Assembly: GCA_001752465.1 (NCBI GenBank)
Contig: MDJB01000056.1
Span: 34,330-98,329 of the forward strand
DNA length: 64,000 bases
Direction of reading: 5' to 3'
From: Haemophilus quentini
GTDB lineage: Bacteria > Pseudomonadota > Gammaproteobacteria > Enterobacterales > Pasteurellaceae
The notes below the pieces were generated by a model. That model searched no databases and was not told where the DNA came from. It worked only from the letters and a program-made list of their open reading frames with translations. A program made the translations under genes and the position numbers. Positions 20,264-29,206 of this stretch are shown one piece after another. The stretch's first letter is position 1, and each line of letters opens with the position of its first letter.

Positions 20264-20345
20264 TTTGTACTCCAGCAAGAAAAATTATTCGTTATTCTAC
20301 CCAAAGTTGATAGTATACGCCTACAATAATTTTAGAGGAAATCTT

Positions 20346-20702
20346 ATGGATCGTGTTTTTATTGAAGAATTGACTGTTTTTGCTCAAATTGGCGTATATG
20401 ATTGGGAACAGAAAATTAAGCAAAAGCTTGTGTTTGATTTGGAAATGGCTTGGGATTGTAAACAAGCGGCGGAAACGGATGATGTTGGATATTGTTTGAA
20501 TTATGCTGAAGTGAGCCAAGTGATAATTGATTATGTGGAAAGTAAACCTTTCTTGTTGATTGAGCGAGTGGCTTATGAAGTGGCGGATTTGCTTGAGTCG
20601 CGTTATAAACTTCAAGGATTAAAAATTAAATTGAGTAAACCGAAAGCCGTAGCGCAAGCTCGAAATGTTGGCGTATTGATTGTACGTGGATGTTTAAAAT
20701 AA
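20346..20702 (+). CDS. folB: Dihydroneopterin aldolase
   Basis: A 118-residue folate-pathway enzyme converting dihydroneopterin to 6-hydroxymethyl-dihydropterin. Begins MDRVFIEELTVFAQIGVYDWE with the catalytic region containing CLNYAEV, ERVAYEVADLL, and the usual KLSKPKAV end block. ATG 20346 follows AGAGGAAA; an upstream in-frame start would overlap the divergent plsY promoter and adds unrelated residues. Confidence 0.93.
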   Translation: MDRVFIEELTVFAQIGVYDWEQKIKQKLVFDLEMAWDCKQAAETDDVGYCLNYAEVSQVIIDYVESKPFLLIERVAYEVADLLESRYKLQGLKIKLSKPKAVAQARNVGVLIVRGCLK

Positions 20703-20789
20703 TGTGAAATTTTCGTAAAAATTTGTCGGCTTTTTAAACGAAATTGACTAAAATAGTCATGAGTTTTTACTGCAATAAAGGAGATTGCA

Positions 20790-21362
20790 ATGAATATGAA
20801 AACCTTATTAGCACTAGCGGTTAGTGCGGTATGTTCAGTTGGTGTTGCCCAAGCACATGAGCATAATCATGATCACAATATGGCACCCAAAGGTGCTTCT
20901 ATTGAAGTGAAAGTGCAACAACTTGATCCAGTAAACGGTAACAAAGATGTAGGTACAGTGACTATTACTGAATCTAACTATGGCCTTGTGTTTACCCCTA
21001 ATTTACAAGGATTAAGCGAAGGCTTACATGGTTTCCACATCCATGAAAACCCAAGCTGTGAGCCAAAAGAAAAAGAGGGTAAATTGACAGCAGGTTTAGG
21101 CGCTGGTGGTCACTGGGATCCTAAAAGTGCAAAACAACATGGTTATCCATGGCAAGATGATGCACACTTAGGTGATTTACCTGCATTAACTGTATTATAT
21201 GATGGCACTGCAACTAATCCTGTTTTAGCACCACGTCTTAAACATTTAGATGATGTTCGCGGTCACTCTATTATGATCCATGCTGGTGGTGATAACCACT
21301 CTGATCATCCAGCTCCACTTGGCGGTGGCGGCCCACGTATGGCATGTGGCGTGATTAAATAA
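20790..21362 (+). CDS. sodC: Periplasmic Cu,Zn superoxide dismutase
   Basis: A 190-residue secreted dismutase: signal peptide to about residue 22 (cleavage after AQA), a His-rich metal-collecting tail HEHNHDHNM, then the SOD fold. Copper ligands sit in [10 protein letters not shown] and [12 protein letters not shown]; the conserved [12 protein letters not shown] closes the protein, and the Cys of NPSC pairs with that of MACGV. Protects against external superoxide. It is reported in H. parainfluenzae, H. haemolyticus and some H. influenzae, so it bears on species identity. Ends with a paired-uptake-signal terminator. Confidence 0.95.
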   Translation: MNMKTLLALAVSAVCSVGVAQAHEHNHDHNMAPKGASIEVKVQQLDPVNGNKDVGTVTITESNYGLVFTPNLQGLSEGLHGFHIHENPSCEPKEKEGKLTAGLGAGGHWDPKSAKQHGYPWQDDAHLGDLPALTVLYDGTATNPVLAPRLKHLDDVRGHSIMIHAGGDNHSDHPAPLGGGGPRMACGVIK

Positions 21363-21379
21363 TTCGATTGTTCGAAACG

Positions 21380-21409
21380 AAAAGTGCGGTGAATTTTCAC
21401 CGCACTTTT
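21380..21409. terminator. Paired-uptake-signal terminator after sodC
   Basis: AAAAGTGCGGTGAA (21380-21393), two-base loop, TTCACCGCACTTTT (21396-21409), then T. Two inverted DNA uptake signals form a 14-bp perfect stem, a Pasteurellaceae terminator style. Confidence 0.92.
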
Positions 21410-21955
21410 TTATGGTATTCTCCGACTGCCAAGGCTCTCACTGTTTCTTTCAATTTCTTTACTTTCTTGTTCATTTAAAATTTCATAAACGTGATATGAA
21501 TTAATAATCTCATAATCTTTTCCTGCATGAGCTACAAACTTACTTGAACTTACATGTTCGTAACAAGTTTTAAAAAACCATGCCTCATCACAATATATAC
21601 TTTTTGTATTTGGTAAGATTACTTCACTCTCAGCTGGTATAATAAATTCCCGATAACTTTTTTCTGCATATTTTTTGTAAAGCTTAGGTTTATTTGGCAT
21701 GCCAAGAGAAATAATCTCCTTATCTGCTACATATCCATCAAGTAGAAATACTTTAAAGCCATATTCTTTATATTTTCCATTCTCTACTACTTTGAAATTC
21801 GTATATGATTGTCGTTGCTCCCCTTTTTCTCGTTCGAGAATGACTCTAATTCTTACATGTTTTTGTGGGTTGTATTGAGTTATAGGTGGTCTAGTTACAA
21901 TTTGAGTACAGCCAATGATAAGAAAGCTTAAAAATAAAATGAGATAATTTTTCAT
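21410..21955 (-). CDS. Putative lipoprotein, unknown function
   Basis: A 181-residue protein with signal MKNYLILFLSFLIIGCTQ, lipobox IIGC (Cys16). I start at ATG 21955; the longer frame to 22021 adds 22 charged residues and would overlap merP by 44 bases. The mature part includes two cysteines in SIYCDEAWFFKTCYE that could pair, and no family I can name. AT-rich, with codon use unlike sodC. It lies 22 bases after merP on the same strand, possibly co-transcribed. Confidence 0.65.
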   Translation of the reverse strand: MKNYLILFLSFLIIGCTQIVTRPPITQYNPQKHVRIRVILEREKGEQRQSYTNFKVVENGKYKEYGFKVFLLDGYVADKEIISLGMPNKPKLYKKYAEKSYREFIIPAESEVILPNTKSIYCDEAWFFKTCYEHVSSSKFVAHAGKDYEIINSYHVYEILNEQESKEIERNSESLGSRRIP

Positions 21956-21977
21956 ACTTTTTAGATAAGTGTATAAT

Positions 21978-22256
21978 TTATTTAACCACTTCCGCCGTAT
22001 ATTCCAATTTATGAATTGCATTAATCAATTGCTCATCAGGAACTTTTGGATCTTCTACAACAGTCACAGTCCTATCTTTAATGGAGGCTTTAGTGGAAAT
22101 CACGCCATCAATATTTCGTAGCTCTTTATTCACTAAATAAGCGCAAAGCTGGCAATTCATTTCTTTTACTTTTAGCACAATTTGTTTGGTTTCATTCGCA
22201 TGGGCGAAAGAAATAGCAAACAGAGAAAGCAAAAGTACGGTACATAATTTCTTCAT
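21978..22256 (-). CDS. merP: MerP-like periplasmic metal-binding protein (HMA domain)
   Basis: A 92-residue protein: signal peptide ending ANA/AHANE near residue 20, then one heavy-metal-associated fold with the CXXC metal site in EMNCQLCAYLVN. It would bind mercuric or other soft metal ions and pass them to MerT. No mercuric reductase gene is nearby and its partner merT is broken, so a mercury role is doubtful in this strain; copper or another soft metal is possible. Confidence 0.82.
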   Translation of the reverse strand: MKKLCTVLLLSLFAISFAHANETKQIVLKVKEMNCQLCAYLVNKELRNIDGVISTKASIKDRTVTVVEDPKVPDEQLINAIHKLEYTAEVVK

Positions 22257-22264
22257 TTTTATTC

Positions 22265-22587
22265 CTAATTAGCTAATTCTAAAATCCAAGGCAAAATTGT
22301 CGGATAGGTTAAGAAAAAAATCATCATGATAAATACAATCCAATATAAAACGATGAGTTTTTTACGGGAAATATATTTGCTACAAATGATTTTTTGGAAA
22401 ACATCAACAGCCAAAATCCATAGGCGAAGGCGCATAATGAAACGATAAGCATAGGAATACGCAAATAATCATATTCGCCTAAGCCGATCAACCAAGTGGA
22501 CGACACACCAAATACTAAATAAATTAATGGTGCGATGCAGCACAAGGTTGATGCCACCGCAGCGCTAAGTGCGGTGGCTATGGCAAC
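22265..22587 (-). pseudogene. merT: MerT-like inner-membrane metal transporter, frameshifted and lacking a start
   Basis: Two frames together give a MerT protein. The first carries [19 protein letters not shown], with the vicinal cysteine pair expected in helix 1. It slips after FSKK at a run of six A (complement of 22390-22395); one more A would restore the second frame, whose C-terminus reads [20 protein letters not shown] and ends at 22265. At the N-terminus a TGA (complement of 22088+500, i.e. 22588-22590) lies directly upstream with no good start codon in frame. merP follows in the same direction. A homopolymer slip or a sequencing miscall could explain the frameshift, but not the missing start. 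Confidence 0.75.
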
Positions 22588-22600
22588 TCAAAAGGATTTA

Positions 22601-23707
22601 TTAGAGTTTTTTAGAGACGTAGTCATATTTAAATTCTTTTGGATCAAAGGAATTTAACGGATCACCACCCACTTCTGCATACGGGTAGCAGAAGTTATTG
22701 ATTGGAGCCAGTTCTGGTTGTGGATATAAATCGAAATCACGGGCATGATTCAATCCGACCCAGTTTGCTTCCCAGTTACCAAACAAATATTTTGCTACGG
22801 CTTGTGTATCTTTATCTTCAATAGATTTTTTCTCTGCTAAACGCATTTTGGCAACGTCTGCGGAATCAACTGGTACCCATCCAAACCCTGCAAGGTAGAA
22901 TTCAGCACGGCAGTGCTGACCGCCACTTACGTTTGCGATGCCTTGTTCATTTGCACTACCGAAAGCACCTTTGGAATATTTGCCCATTTTCTCTGCCGCA
23001 CCTAAGCGAATATCAAAAATTTCACGGGCTGGGATGCCTGCCGCACGAGCAAGCGCCACAAATACAGAGTTAATATCGGTACATTTACCTTTTAATACGT
23101 CAGTGGTAAGAATTTTTTCTACATCGCCGTCACCACAACCTAAAACAGAATTATCACGTTCCATATTGTTGACGATCCATTGGTGAATCAACTCAGCTTT
23201 TTTTAATGGATTGGTTTCTTTACCTACGATTTTGTCAGCAAATTCTTTCACAATGCCATCAGTTTTAATGTGTTGAGTAGCTTTTAAGTACTCTTGTACA
23301 TCCACGGAATACTGAATATCTTTTGGCGGAGTATAATTCTCTAAAGCACCTTTCACCATCGGTTCACGGTCTTTTGTTTCAATGACCATAGTGACTTTTA
23401 AATCACGTTTTTGTGCATCTTTATCCCAAGTGGCAAATAAGGTTTTCGCACCGTATTTATTGTTTTCTGTTGCATAGGCGTTCATGTAATTACCTTCAAA
23501 GTGAATCGATTTCACTTGTTGGTATTCTCCATTAAATGGCAATGGAACCCATAAATTGGTTTGTCCTTGCGAGCCTTTTGGCGCGACCAAATCGTAGGTT
23601 TGAGTGAATTCATACAGATGAGAATCAGTATTGTAGTTTGGGGTGTTGGTATTGGCATAAGCCATTGAACACGCGGAAAGCACCGCTGTGGCGATAAGTT
23701 TCCTCAT
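22601..23707 (-). CDS. Periplasmic transglutaminase-like protein
   Basis: A 368-residue secreted protein with signal peptide MRKLIATAVLSACSMAYA (cleavage near residue 18). The core is a transglutaminase/protease fold with a Cys-His-Asp triad visible as GKCTDINSVF, GGQHCRAEFYL and WVPVDSADVAK. Such proteins may act as peptidases or on cell-wall or peptide bonds; no substrate is known. From memory it matches the HI1048-type gene found beside merTP and dms in H. influenzae. Divergent from dmsA across 296 bases; merT remnants start just after its stop. Confidence 0.82.
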   Translation of the reverse strand: MRKLIATAVLSACSMAYANTNTPNYNTDSHLYEFTQTYDLVAPKGSQGQTNLWVPLPFNGEYQQVKSIHFEGNYMNAYATENNKYGAKTLFATWDKDAQKRDLKVTMVIETKDREPMVKGALENYTPPKDIQYSVDVQEYLKATQHIKTDGIVKEFADKIVGKETNPLKKAELIHQWIVNNMERDNSVLGCGDGDVEKILTTDVLKGKCTDINSVFVALARAAGIPAREIFDIRLGAAEKMGKYSKGAFGSANEQGIANVSGGQHCRAEFYLAGFGWVPVDSADVAKMRLAEKKSIEDKDTQAVAKYLFGNWEANWVGLNHARDFDLYPQPELAPINNFCYPYAEVGGDPLNSFDPKEFKYDYVSKKL

Positions 23708-23840
23708 GAAAAGATCCTTCTAGTTAGTTAACAGTTAAAACTTAACACATTAGATAAACTAATTGTGGATGAACCCATAGTAAAAGATTTTTAAAGATGA
23801 ATTCAATTGATGATTTAGACAAAGTAATAACTAAATGATT

Positions 23841-23878
23841 AATAATAGTTATCATTATTTCACTTTGATTTTAATCAT
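23841..23878. promoter_or_regulatory. Predicted FNR box, with an overlapping Fur-like region, in the dmsA promoter
   Basis: TTGAT-TTTA-ATCAT at 23865-23878 matches the FNR consensus TTGAT-N4-ATCAA with one mismatch and lies 126 bases before dmsA, fitting anaerobic induction. Just upstream, 23841-23859 matches the 19-bp Fur consensus at 14 positions (AATAATAGTTATCATTATT); this is weaker and may reflect AT richness. Either could serve the divergent transglutaminase-like gene. Confidence 0.55.
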
Positions 23879-24003
23879 CTTTTTGCGATTTTTTTATTAC
23901 CTATTTTTAATTATGTGATCTAACGCAAACTTTCATTTTTTAAAAGATGATTGAATCAACGCTCTTTAGTTATTACTCAATCTGACTGTGGGGGAATGAT
24001 ACT

Positions 24004-26424
24004 ATGGGTAATTTTGATCAAATGAGTCGCCGAAATTTTATTAAAGCATCATCAGCAGGTGCAGCGATTGCGGCGGCAGATATTACCTTGCCTTTTAATG
24101 CCATGGCGGCAGAAACGCCTGTTGCAGCGGAAAGCAGTGAAGAAAAAATTGTTTGGAGTGCTTGCACGGTAAACTGCGGTAGCCGTTGTCCATTACGTAT
24201 GCATGTAAAAGACAATCGCATTACTTATGTAGAAACCGATAATACTGGCACCGAAACCTATAATCTGGATCATCAAGTTCGTGCTTGCTTACGGGGACGT
24301 TCTATGCGTCGCCGTGTATATAATCCTAACCGTTTGAAATACCCAATGAAACGCGTAGGGAAACGCGGTGAAGGTAAATTCAAACGTATTAGTTGGGATG
24401 AAGCCTTAACTGAAATTGCCGATGCGCTCAAACGTAATATCGAAAAATACGGCAATGAATCTGTTTATTTGAACTACGGCACAGGTACGCTTGGTGGCAC
24501 AATGGCGAAATCTTGGCCGCCTGCCTCCACCATGGTGGCGCGGTTTATGAACTGTATTGGTGGTTATTTAAATCATTATGGTGATTACAGCACCGCTCAA
24601 ATTGCTGTCGGTTTAGATTATACCTATGGGGGTGGTTGGGCATTGGGAAATGGAATGGCTGACATTGAAAACACCAAATTAATAGTGTTATTCGGTAATA
24701 ATCCTGCAGAAACTCGTATGAGTGGAGGTGGTTTAACTTATTGTATTGAACAAGCCAAAGCTCGTTCCAATGCCAAAATGATTATTATTGATCCTCGTTA
24801 TAATGATACGGGGGCAGGGCGTGAAGATGAATGGATTCCGATTCGTCCCGGCACAGATGCAGCTCTCGTTTCTGCGTTAGCTTATGTAATGATTAAAGAA
24901 GATCTCGTGGATCAACCTTTCTTAGATAAATATTGCGTAGGTTATGACGAAAAAATTTTACCAGCAGGTGCACCCAAAAATGGCCATTACAAAGCCTATA
25001 TCTTAGGTGAAGGCGATGATGGTATTGCTAAAACACCGGAATGGGCAGCAAAAATCACTGGTATTCCGGCTGATCGCATTATTAAACTTGCACGTGAAAT
25101 CGGCGGTACAAAACCGGCATTTATTGCTCAAGGCTGGGGGCCACAACGCCGCAGTAATGGTGAATTAATTTCGCGCGCCATTGCTATGTTGCCAATTTTA
25201 ACCGGTAACGTGGGTATTCATGGCGGGAATACCGGTGCGCGTGAAAGTGCTTATAGCATTCCTTTTGTACGTATGCCAACATTAAAAAACCCAGTAAAAG
25301 CTAGTATTCCAATGTTTTTGTGGACAGATGCAATTATTCGCGGCACGGAAATGACCGCACTTACAGATGGTATTCGTGGCGTTGATAAGTTATCTGCACC
25401 AATTAAAGTGATTTGGAACTATGCAAGTAACTGTTTGATTAATCAGCACGCACAAATCAATCGTACTCACGATATTCTACAAGATGATACCCAATGTGAA
25501 ATGATCATTACCATCGATAATCATATGACATCTACTGCAAAATATAGTGATATTTTATTACCAGATTGTACTGCATCAGAACAAATGGATTTCGCTTTAG
25601 ATGCCTTTGTATCCAATATGGCATATGTCATTTTTGCAGATCAAGTGATCAAACCATCTTTTGAATGCAGACCTATTTACGATATGTTGAGTGATTTAGC
25701 TGAGAAAATGGGCGTAAAGGAAAAATTTACTGAAGGACGAACACAAGAGGAATGGTTACGCCACATTTATGCACAATCTCGAGAAAAATTGCCTGAATTG
25801 CCAACTTTTGAAGAGTTTAGACAACAAGGTATTTTTAAAAAGGTTGATCCTAATGGTTTTAAAGTCGCATATAAAGATTTCCGTGATAATCCAGAGGCGC
25901 ATCCACTTAAAACGCCATCAGGTAAAATTGAAATTTACTCTTCTCGCTTAGCTGAAATAGCAAAAACTTGGAAATTAGCAAAAGATGAAGTAATTCATCC
26001 TTTACCAATTCACGCCCAAAGTTTTGAGCATTACGGCGATCCATTAATGGAAAAATATCCGTTACAACTTAGCGGTTTCCACTATAAAGCAAGAACGCAC
26101 TCCACTTATGGAAACGTGGATGTGCTAAAAGCCACGAACCCACAAGAAGTGTGGATGAACCCAATTGATGCCGCGCCACGCAATATTAAAAATGGCGATA
26201 TGATTCGTATCTTTAATGATCGCGGTGAAGTGCGCATTAATGTTAAAGTTACTCCACGTATTATTCCAGGTGTCGTCGCCTTGAGTGAAGGGGCATGGTA
26301 TGCACCTGATAAAGATCGTATCGATCATTCAGGTTGTATTAATGTACTCACCACTCAACGCCCATCGCCACTAGCGAAAGGCAATCCGCAACATTCTAAT
26401 TTAGTTCAAGTGGAACGCTTGTAG
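24004..26424 (+). CDS. dmsA: Anaerobic dimethyl sulfoxide reductase chain A (molybdopterin)
   Basis: An 806-residue catalytic subunit exported by Tat: twin-arginine motif SRRNFIKASSAG, then AMAAE cleavage region. The Fe-S site follows as CTVNCGSRCPLR (C-x3-C-x3-C), typical of the DmsA group, and the Mo ligand serine fits GDYSTAQ. The remaining molybdopterin domains run to a dinucleotide-binding C-terminal domain with NPQEVWMNPIDAAPR. Reduces DMSO and N-oxides as terminal electron acceptors. The operon dmsABC plus chaperone follows with short spacers. Begins after a GGGGGAA ribosome site. Confidence 0.95.
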   Translation: MGNFDQMSRRNFIKASSAGAAIAAADITLPFNAMAAETPVAAESSEEKIVWSACTVNCGSRCPLRMHVKDNRITYVETDNTGTETYNLDHQVRACLRGRSMRRRVYNPNRLKYPMKRVGKRGEGKFKRISWDEALTEIADALKRNIEKYGNESVYLNYGTGTLGGTMAKSWPPASTMVARFMNCIGGYLNHYGDYSTAQIAVGLDYTYGGGWALGNGMADIENTKLIVLFGNNPAETRMSGGGLTYCIEQAKARSNAKMIIIDPRYNDTGAGREDEWIPIRPGTDAALVSALAYVMIKEDLVDQPFLDKYCVGYDEKILPAGAPKNGHYKAYILGEGDDGIAKTPEWAAKITGIPADRIIKLAREIGGTKPAFIAQGWGPQRRSNGELISRAIAMLPILTGNVGIHGGNTGARESAYSIPFVRMPTLKNPVKASIPMFLWTDAIIRGTEMTALTDGIRGVDKLSAPIKVIWNYASNCLINQHAQINRTHDILQDDTQCEMIITIDNHMTSTAKYSDILLPDCTASEQMDFALDAFVSNMAYVIFADQVIKPSFECRPIYDMLSDLAEKMGVKEKFTEGRTQEEWLRHIYAQSREKLPELPTFEEFRQQGIFKKVDPNGFKVAYKDFRDNPEAHPLKTPSGKIEIYSSRLAEIAKTWKLAKDEVIHPLPIHAQSFEHYGDPLMEKYPLQLSGFHYKARTHSTYGNVDVLKATNPQEVWMNPIDAAPRNIKNGDMIRIFNDRGEVRINVKVTPRIIPGVVALSEGAWYAPDKDRIDHSGCINVLTTQRPSPLAKGNPQHSNLVQVERL

Positions 26425-26434
26425 GGAATAGATT

Positions 26435-27052
26435 ATGGAACAATATGGTTTTTATTTTAATTCTGAACGCTGTACAGGCTGCAAAACTTGCGAATTAGCC
26501 TGTAAAGATTACAAAGACTTAGGCACGGATGTAAATTTCCGCCGTATTTATGAATATACAGGCGGCAACTGGAACCAACAAGCAGACGGTTGCTGGCATC
26601 AAGATGTGTTCGCTTATTATATGTCGATTTCGTGCAACCACTGCGCAGCTCCGGCTTGTACCAAGGTTTGCCCAACAGGTGCAATGCACAAAAACGAAGA
26701 TGGTTTCGTGATTGTAAATGAAGAAACCTGTATCGGTTGCCGTTATTGCCATATGGCATGCCCTTACGATGCACCGCAATTCGATGCGCAAAAAGGCCAT
26801 ATGACAAAATGTGATGGCTGTTATTCTAGAGTGAAATCCGGTCAAAAACCGATTTGTGTGGATGCTTGCCCATTACGCGCATTAGATTTTGCGCCAATTG
26901 ATGAACTTCGTGCAAAATATGGCGAACAAGCCTCTATCGCTCCATTGCCACCGGCAGATATCACGCATCCAAATTTAGTGGTGAAACCGAATAAAAATGC
27001 CCGCCCAAGTGGCGATACCACTGGGTTCTTAGGCAACCCAAGAGAGGTGTAA
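26435..27052 (+). CDS. dmsB: DMSO reductase iron-sulfur subunit B
   Basis: A 205-residue electron-transfer subunit with four ferredoxin-type clusters: CTGCKTCELACKD, CNHCAAPACTKVCPTGA, CIGCRYCHMACPYDAP and CDGCYSRVKSGQKPICVDAC. No signal peptide of its own; it is carried out with DmsA. Ten bases after dmsA and one base before dmsC. Confidence 0.96.
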   Translation: MEQYGFYFNSERCTGCKTCELACKDYKDLGTDVNFRRIYEYTGGNWNQQADGCWHQDVFAYYMSISCNHCAAPACTKVCPTGAMHKNEDGFVIVNEETCIGCRYCHMACPYDAPQFDAQKGHMTKCDGCYSRVKSGQKPICVDACPLRALDFAPIDELRAKYGEQASIAPLPPADITHPNLVVKPNKNARPSGDTTGFLGNPREV

Positions 27053-27053
27053 G

Positions 27054-27893
27054 ATGAACGCAGGATTACATGAACTTCCATTAGTTTTTTTCACTGTATT
27101 GGCGCAAAGTGCGGTCGGTGTGTGGCTTGTTTTTACTTTTGTGCTACTTGGCGAAAAAAATGAGAAAAGCTGCGCTTACATCCACAAAGCCATGTTTGTG
27201 GTGTTAGCGTGTTTAGGTTTAGGTTTTATCGCCTCAATTATGCACCTTGGTACACCGGCTCGTGCGTTTAATTCATTAAATCGCGTGGGCGAATCCATGA
27301 TGAGTAACGAAATTGCCGCAGGTGCCATTTTCTTTGCGCTTGCCAGTTTCTATTGGCTAATTGCTATCACAGGTAAAATGCCGTCGGCGCTTGGTAATTT
27401 ATGGCTAATTTTAACCGCACTTGTGGGCGTGGTATTTATGTATGTGATGAATCAGGTTTATCACATCGCCAGCGTACCAACATGGAACACGCCATTAACA
27501 TCTTGGGCGTTCTATCTTACTGTTGCATTAGACGGTTTAGCGTTATCTTATGCATTATTAATGCCGAACAAACAACGCGATTATCAAATTAATCTTGTGC
27601 CAAGCCTCTTTGCCCTTGCTGTATTATTCGCAGCCGTGGTTGCAGTATATCAAGGCTTTAGCTTGCAAGGCATTCATAGTTCTATCCAAAATGCCGCTGC
27701 ACTTGTGCCGGGTTACGCTATGATGACAGCTGTTCGTTTATGCTTATTAGCCATTGCTACCTTCCTTTTATTCCGTGCGAAAAATGCAGGATTATTAGCT
27801 TGCGCAGTCATTTTAACCTTAGCTGCAGAAGGCATTGGTCGTGTGTTGTTTTATGGATTACATATGACTTATGGAATGGCCATTGCAGGGTAA
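27054..27893 (+). CDS. dmsC: DMSO reductase membrane anchor subunit C
   Basis: A 279-residue membrane protein with eight predicted helices that oxidises menaquinol and holds DmsAB at the outer face of the inner membrane. Begins MNAGLHELPLVFFTVLAQSAVG; the histidine in SIMHLGTPARAFNSL is of the kind implicated in quinol binding. Full length. Starts one base after dmsB stops. Confidence 0.93.
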   Translation: MNAGLHELPLVFFTVLAQSAVGVWLVFTFVLLGEKNEKSCAYIHKAMFVVLACLGLGFIASIMHLGTPARAFNSLNRVGESMMSNEIAAGAIFFALASFYWLIAITGKMPSALGNLWLILTALVGVVFMYVMNQVYHIASVPTWNTPLTSWAFYLTVALDGLALSYALLMPNKQRDYQINLVPSLFALAVLFAAVVAVYQGFSLQGIHSSIQNAAALVPGYAMMTAVRLCLLAIATFLLFRAKNAGLLACAVILTLAAEGIGRVLFYGLHMTYGMAIAG

Positions 27894-27903
27894 ATTATAT
27901 GTA

Positions 27904-27922
27904 TGGGCGTATGCGATACGCC
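27904..27922. repeat. REP-like hairpin between dmsC and its chaperone gene
   Basis: GGGCGTA-TGCGA-TACGCCC, a perfect 7-bp inverted repeat followed by CCTACG, standing out as GC-rich in an AT-rich gap. Resembles the short palindromes scattered through many gamma-proteobacterial genomes. It could protect the dmsABC mRNA 3' end, lowering expression of the chaperone relative to the enzyme. Confidence 0.55.
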
Positions 27923-27987
27923 CCTACGCTACAACCAATCACTAAATTAATAAATACCAAAGTGCGGTCATTTTTTTCGGAGATTTT

Positions 27988-28599
27988 ATGCAAAACACCT
28001 TTCAACAGATTTCCCTTTACGGGCGCTTGCTCGGCGCGGCTTTTTATTATGAACCGAGCGATTCATGTCTTGCCAGTATTTTAGATTTTTTTCGGCAATC
28101 CACTTGGGCGCAAGAATGGGAAATTGAATGGGATGAAAAAACTCGTGAAAAAACAACCGCACTTATTGCACAAAGCTTAAATCAAGATCTGAACGATCAA
28201 TACCAACGCCTATTTATCGGCCCAAACGAATTGCCTGCACCGCCTTGGGGTTCTGTTTATTTAGATCCTGAATGTGTGATTTTTGGTAATTCTTTACTGG
28301 CATTGCGCGATTTTCTCCGTCATCATCAAATTTCTTTTCAAGCCGAACAAGATGAACCGGAAGATCATATCGGATTAATGCTAATGCTGGCCGCTTATCT
28401 TGCAGAAAATCGACCGCACTTAGTGGTAGAATTTCTGCGTGAGCACTTCCTGACTTGGGCAAACCATTTTTTAACGCAGCTAGCGAACGCTGAAAATACG
28501 CCGTTCTATCAAGGGCTTGCCTTACTCACCGCACAAACCTTGCAGCAGTGGCAAGCTAATTTGCATATTGATGTGCCAAACGTTAGATTCTATCGATAA
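27988..28599 (+). CDS. dmsD: TorD/DmsD-family Tat chaperone for DmsA
   Basis: A 203-residue, all-helical cytoplasmic protein of the TorD family. The signature GPNELPAPPWGSVYLD matches the (E)PxxPP-type motif and EDHIGLMLMLAAYL the second conserved helix. It would bind the DmsA twin-arginine leader and hold it until molybdopterin insertion. Separated from dmsC by 94 bases with a hairpin and an uptake signal. Overlaps the next start by one base. Confidence 0.88.
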   Translation: MQNTFQQISLYGRLLGAAFYYEPSDSCLASILDFFRQSTWAQEWEIEWDEKTREKTTALIAQSLNQDLNDQYQRLFIGPNELPAPPWGSVYLDPECVIFGNSLLALRDFLRHHQISFQAEQDEPEDHIGLMLMLAAYLAENRPHLVVEFLREHFLTWANHFLTQLANAENTPFYQGLALLTAQTLQQWQANLHIDVPNVRFYR

Positions 28600-29102
28600 T
28601 GAAAAACGAAGCCTATTATCAGGCTTATCTAAGCCACAACCAGATTTCCCGCCGCGGATTATTTCGCAGTTTATTTACCGCGAAAAAAACTGTTGTGTCT
28701 GAAAAAAATTTACCACGCCCACCTTTTGCAGCGAAAGAAGATTTATTTTCCGCAGTCTGTAACGGTTGCGGAGAATGTATATTAGCTTGCCCTAACAATT
28801 TAATACGCTTAGTACAAAATCAAGCTGTACTTGAAATTGACTATGCCCCCTGTGACTTATGTGGCAAATGCGCAGAAGTCTGTTCTACTCACGCACTTCA
28901 CTCTCATTTCTCGGCAGATACCCTACTCCGCCCAAACTTTTCTTCCAAGTGCTTAATCAAGCAAAATCAACGTTGCACCGATTGCCAAACCGCTTGCCCA
29001 CAACAAGCGATTTCCAGCATGTTAGAAATTGATAATGAACGTTGCAACGGATGCGGAGAATGTAAAATTATCTGTTTTGTCGCAGCCATTACATTTAAAT
29101 AA
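28599..29102 (+). CDS. NapF-like 4Fe-4S ferredoxin
   Basis: A 167-residue protein with clustered cysteines for three to four Fe-S sites: CNGCGECILACPNN, CDLCGKCAEVCS, CTDCQTACPQQA and CNGCGECKIICF. N-terminal SRRGLFRSLF resembles the NapF start. It is a paralogue of the napF at 57.66 kb but sits at the end of the dms operon, translationally coupled to the chaperone (TAATG), so a role in DMSO reductase maturation or electron supply is likely. The last cluster has CF where CP is usual. Confidence 0.82.
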   Translation: MKNEAYYQAYLSHNQISRRGLFRSLFTAKKTVVSEKNLPRPPFAAKEDLFSAVCNGCGECILACPNNLIRLVQNQAVLEIDYAPCDLCGKCAEVCSTHALHSHFSADTLLRPNFSSKCLIKQNQRCTDCQTACPQQAISSMLEIDNERCNGCGECKIICFVAAITFK

Positions 29103-29206
29103 AAACCTTTATTTTCCACCGTACTTTCCTTCTAACATTTGACACCCCTAGCCCTTACACCTATTATTCCTTCGTTATTTATTAATATTTATGGAATAAA
29201 ATAATT

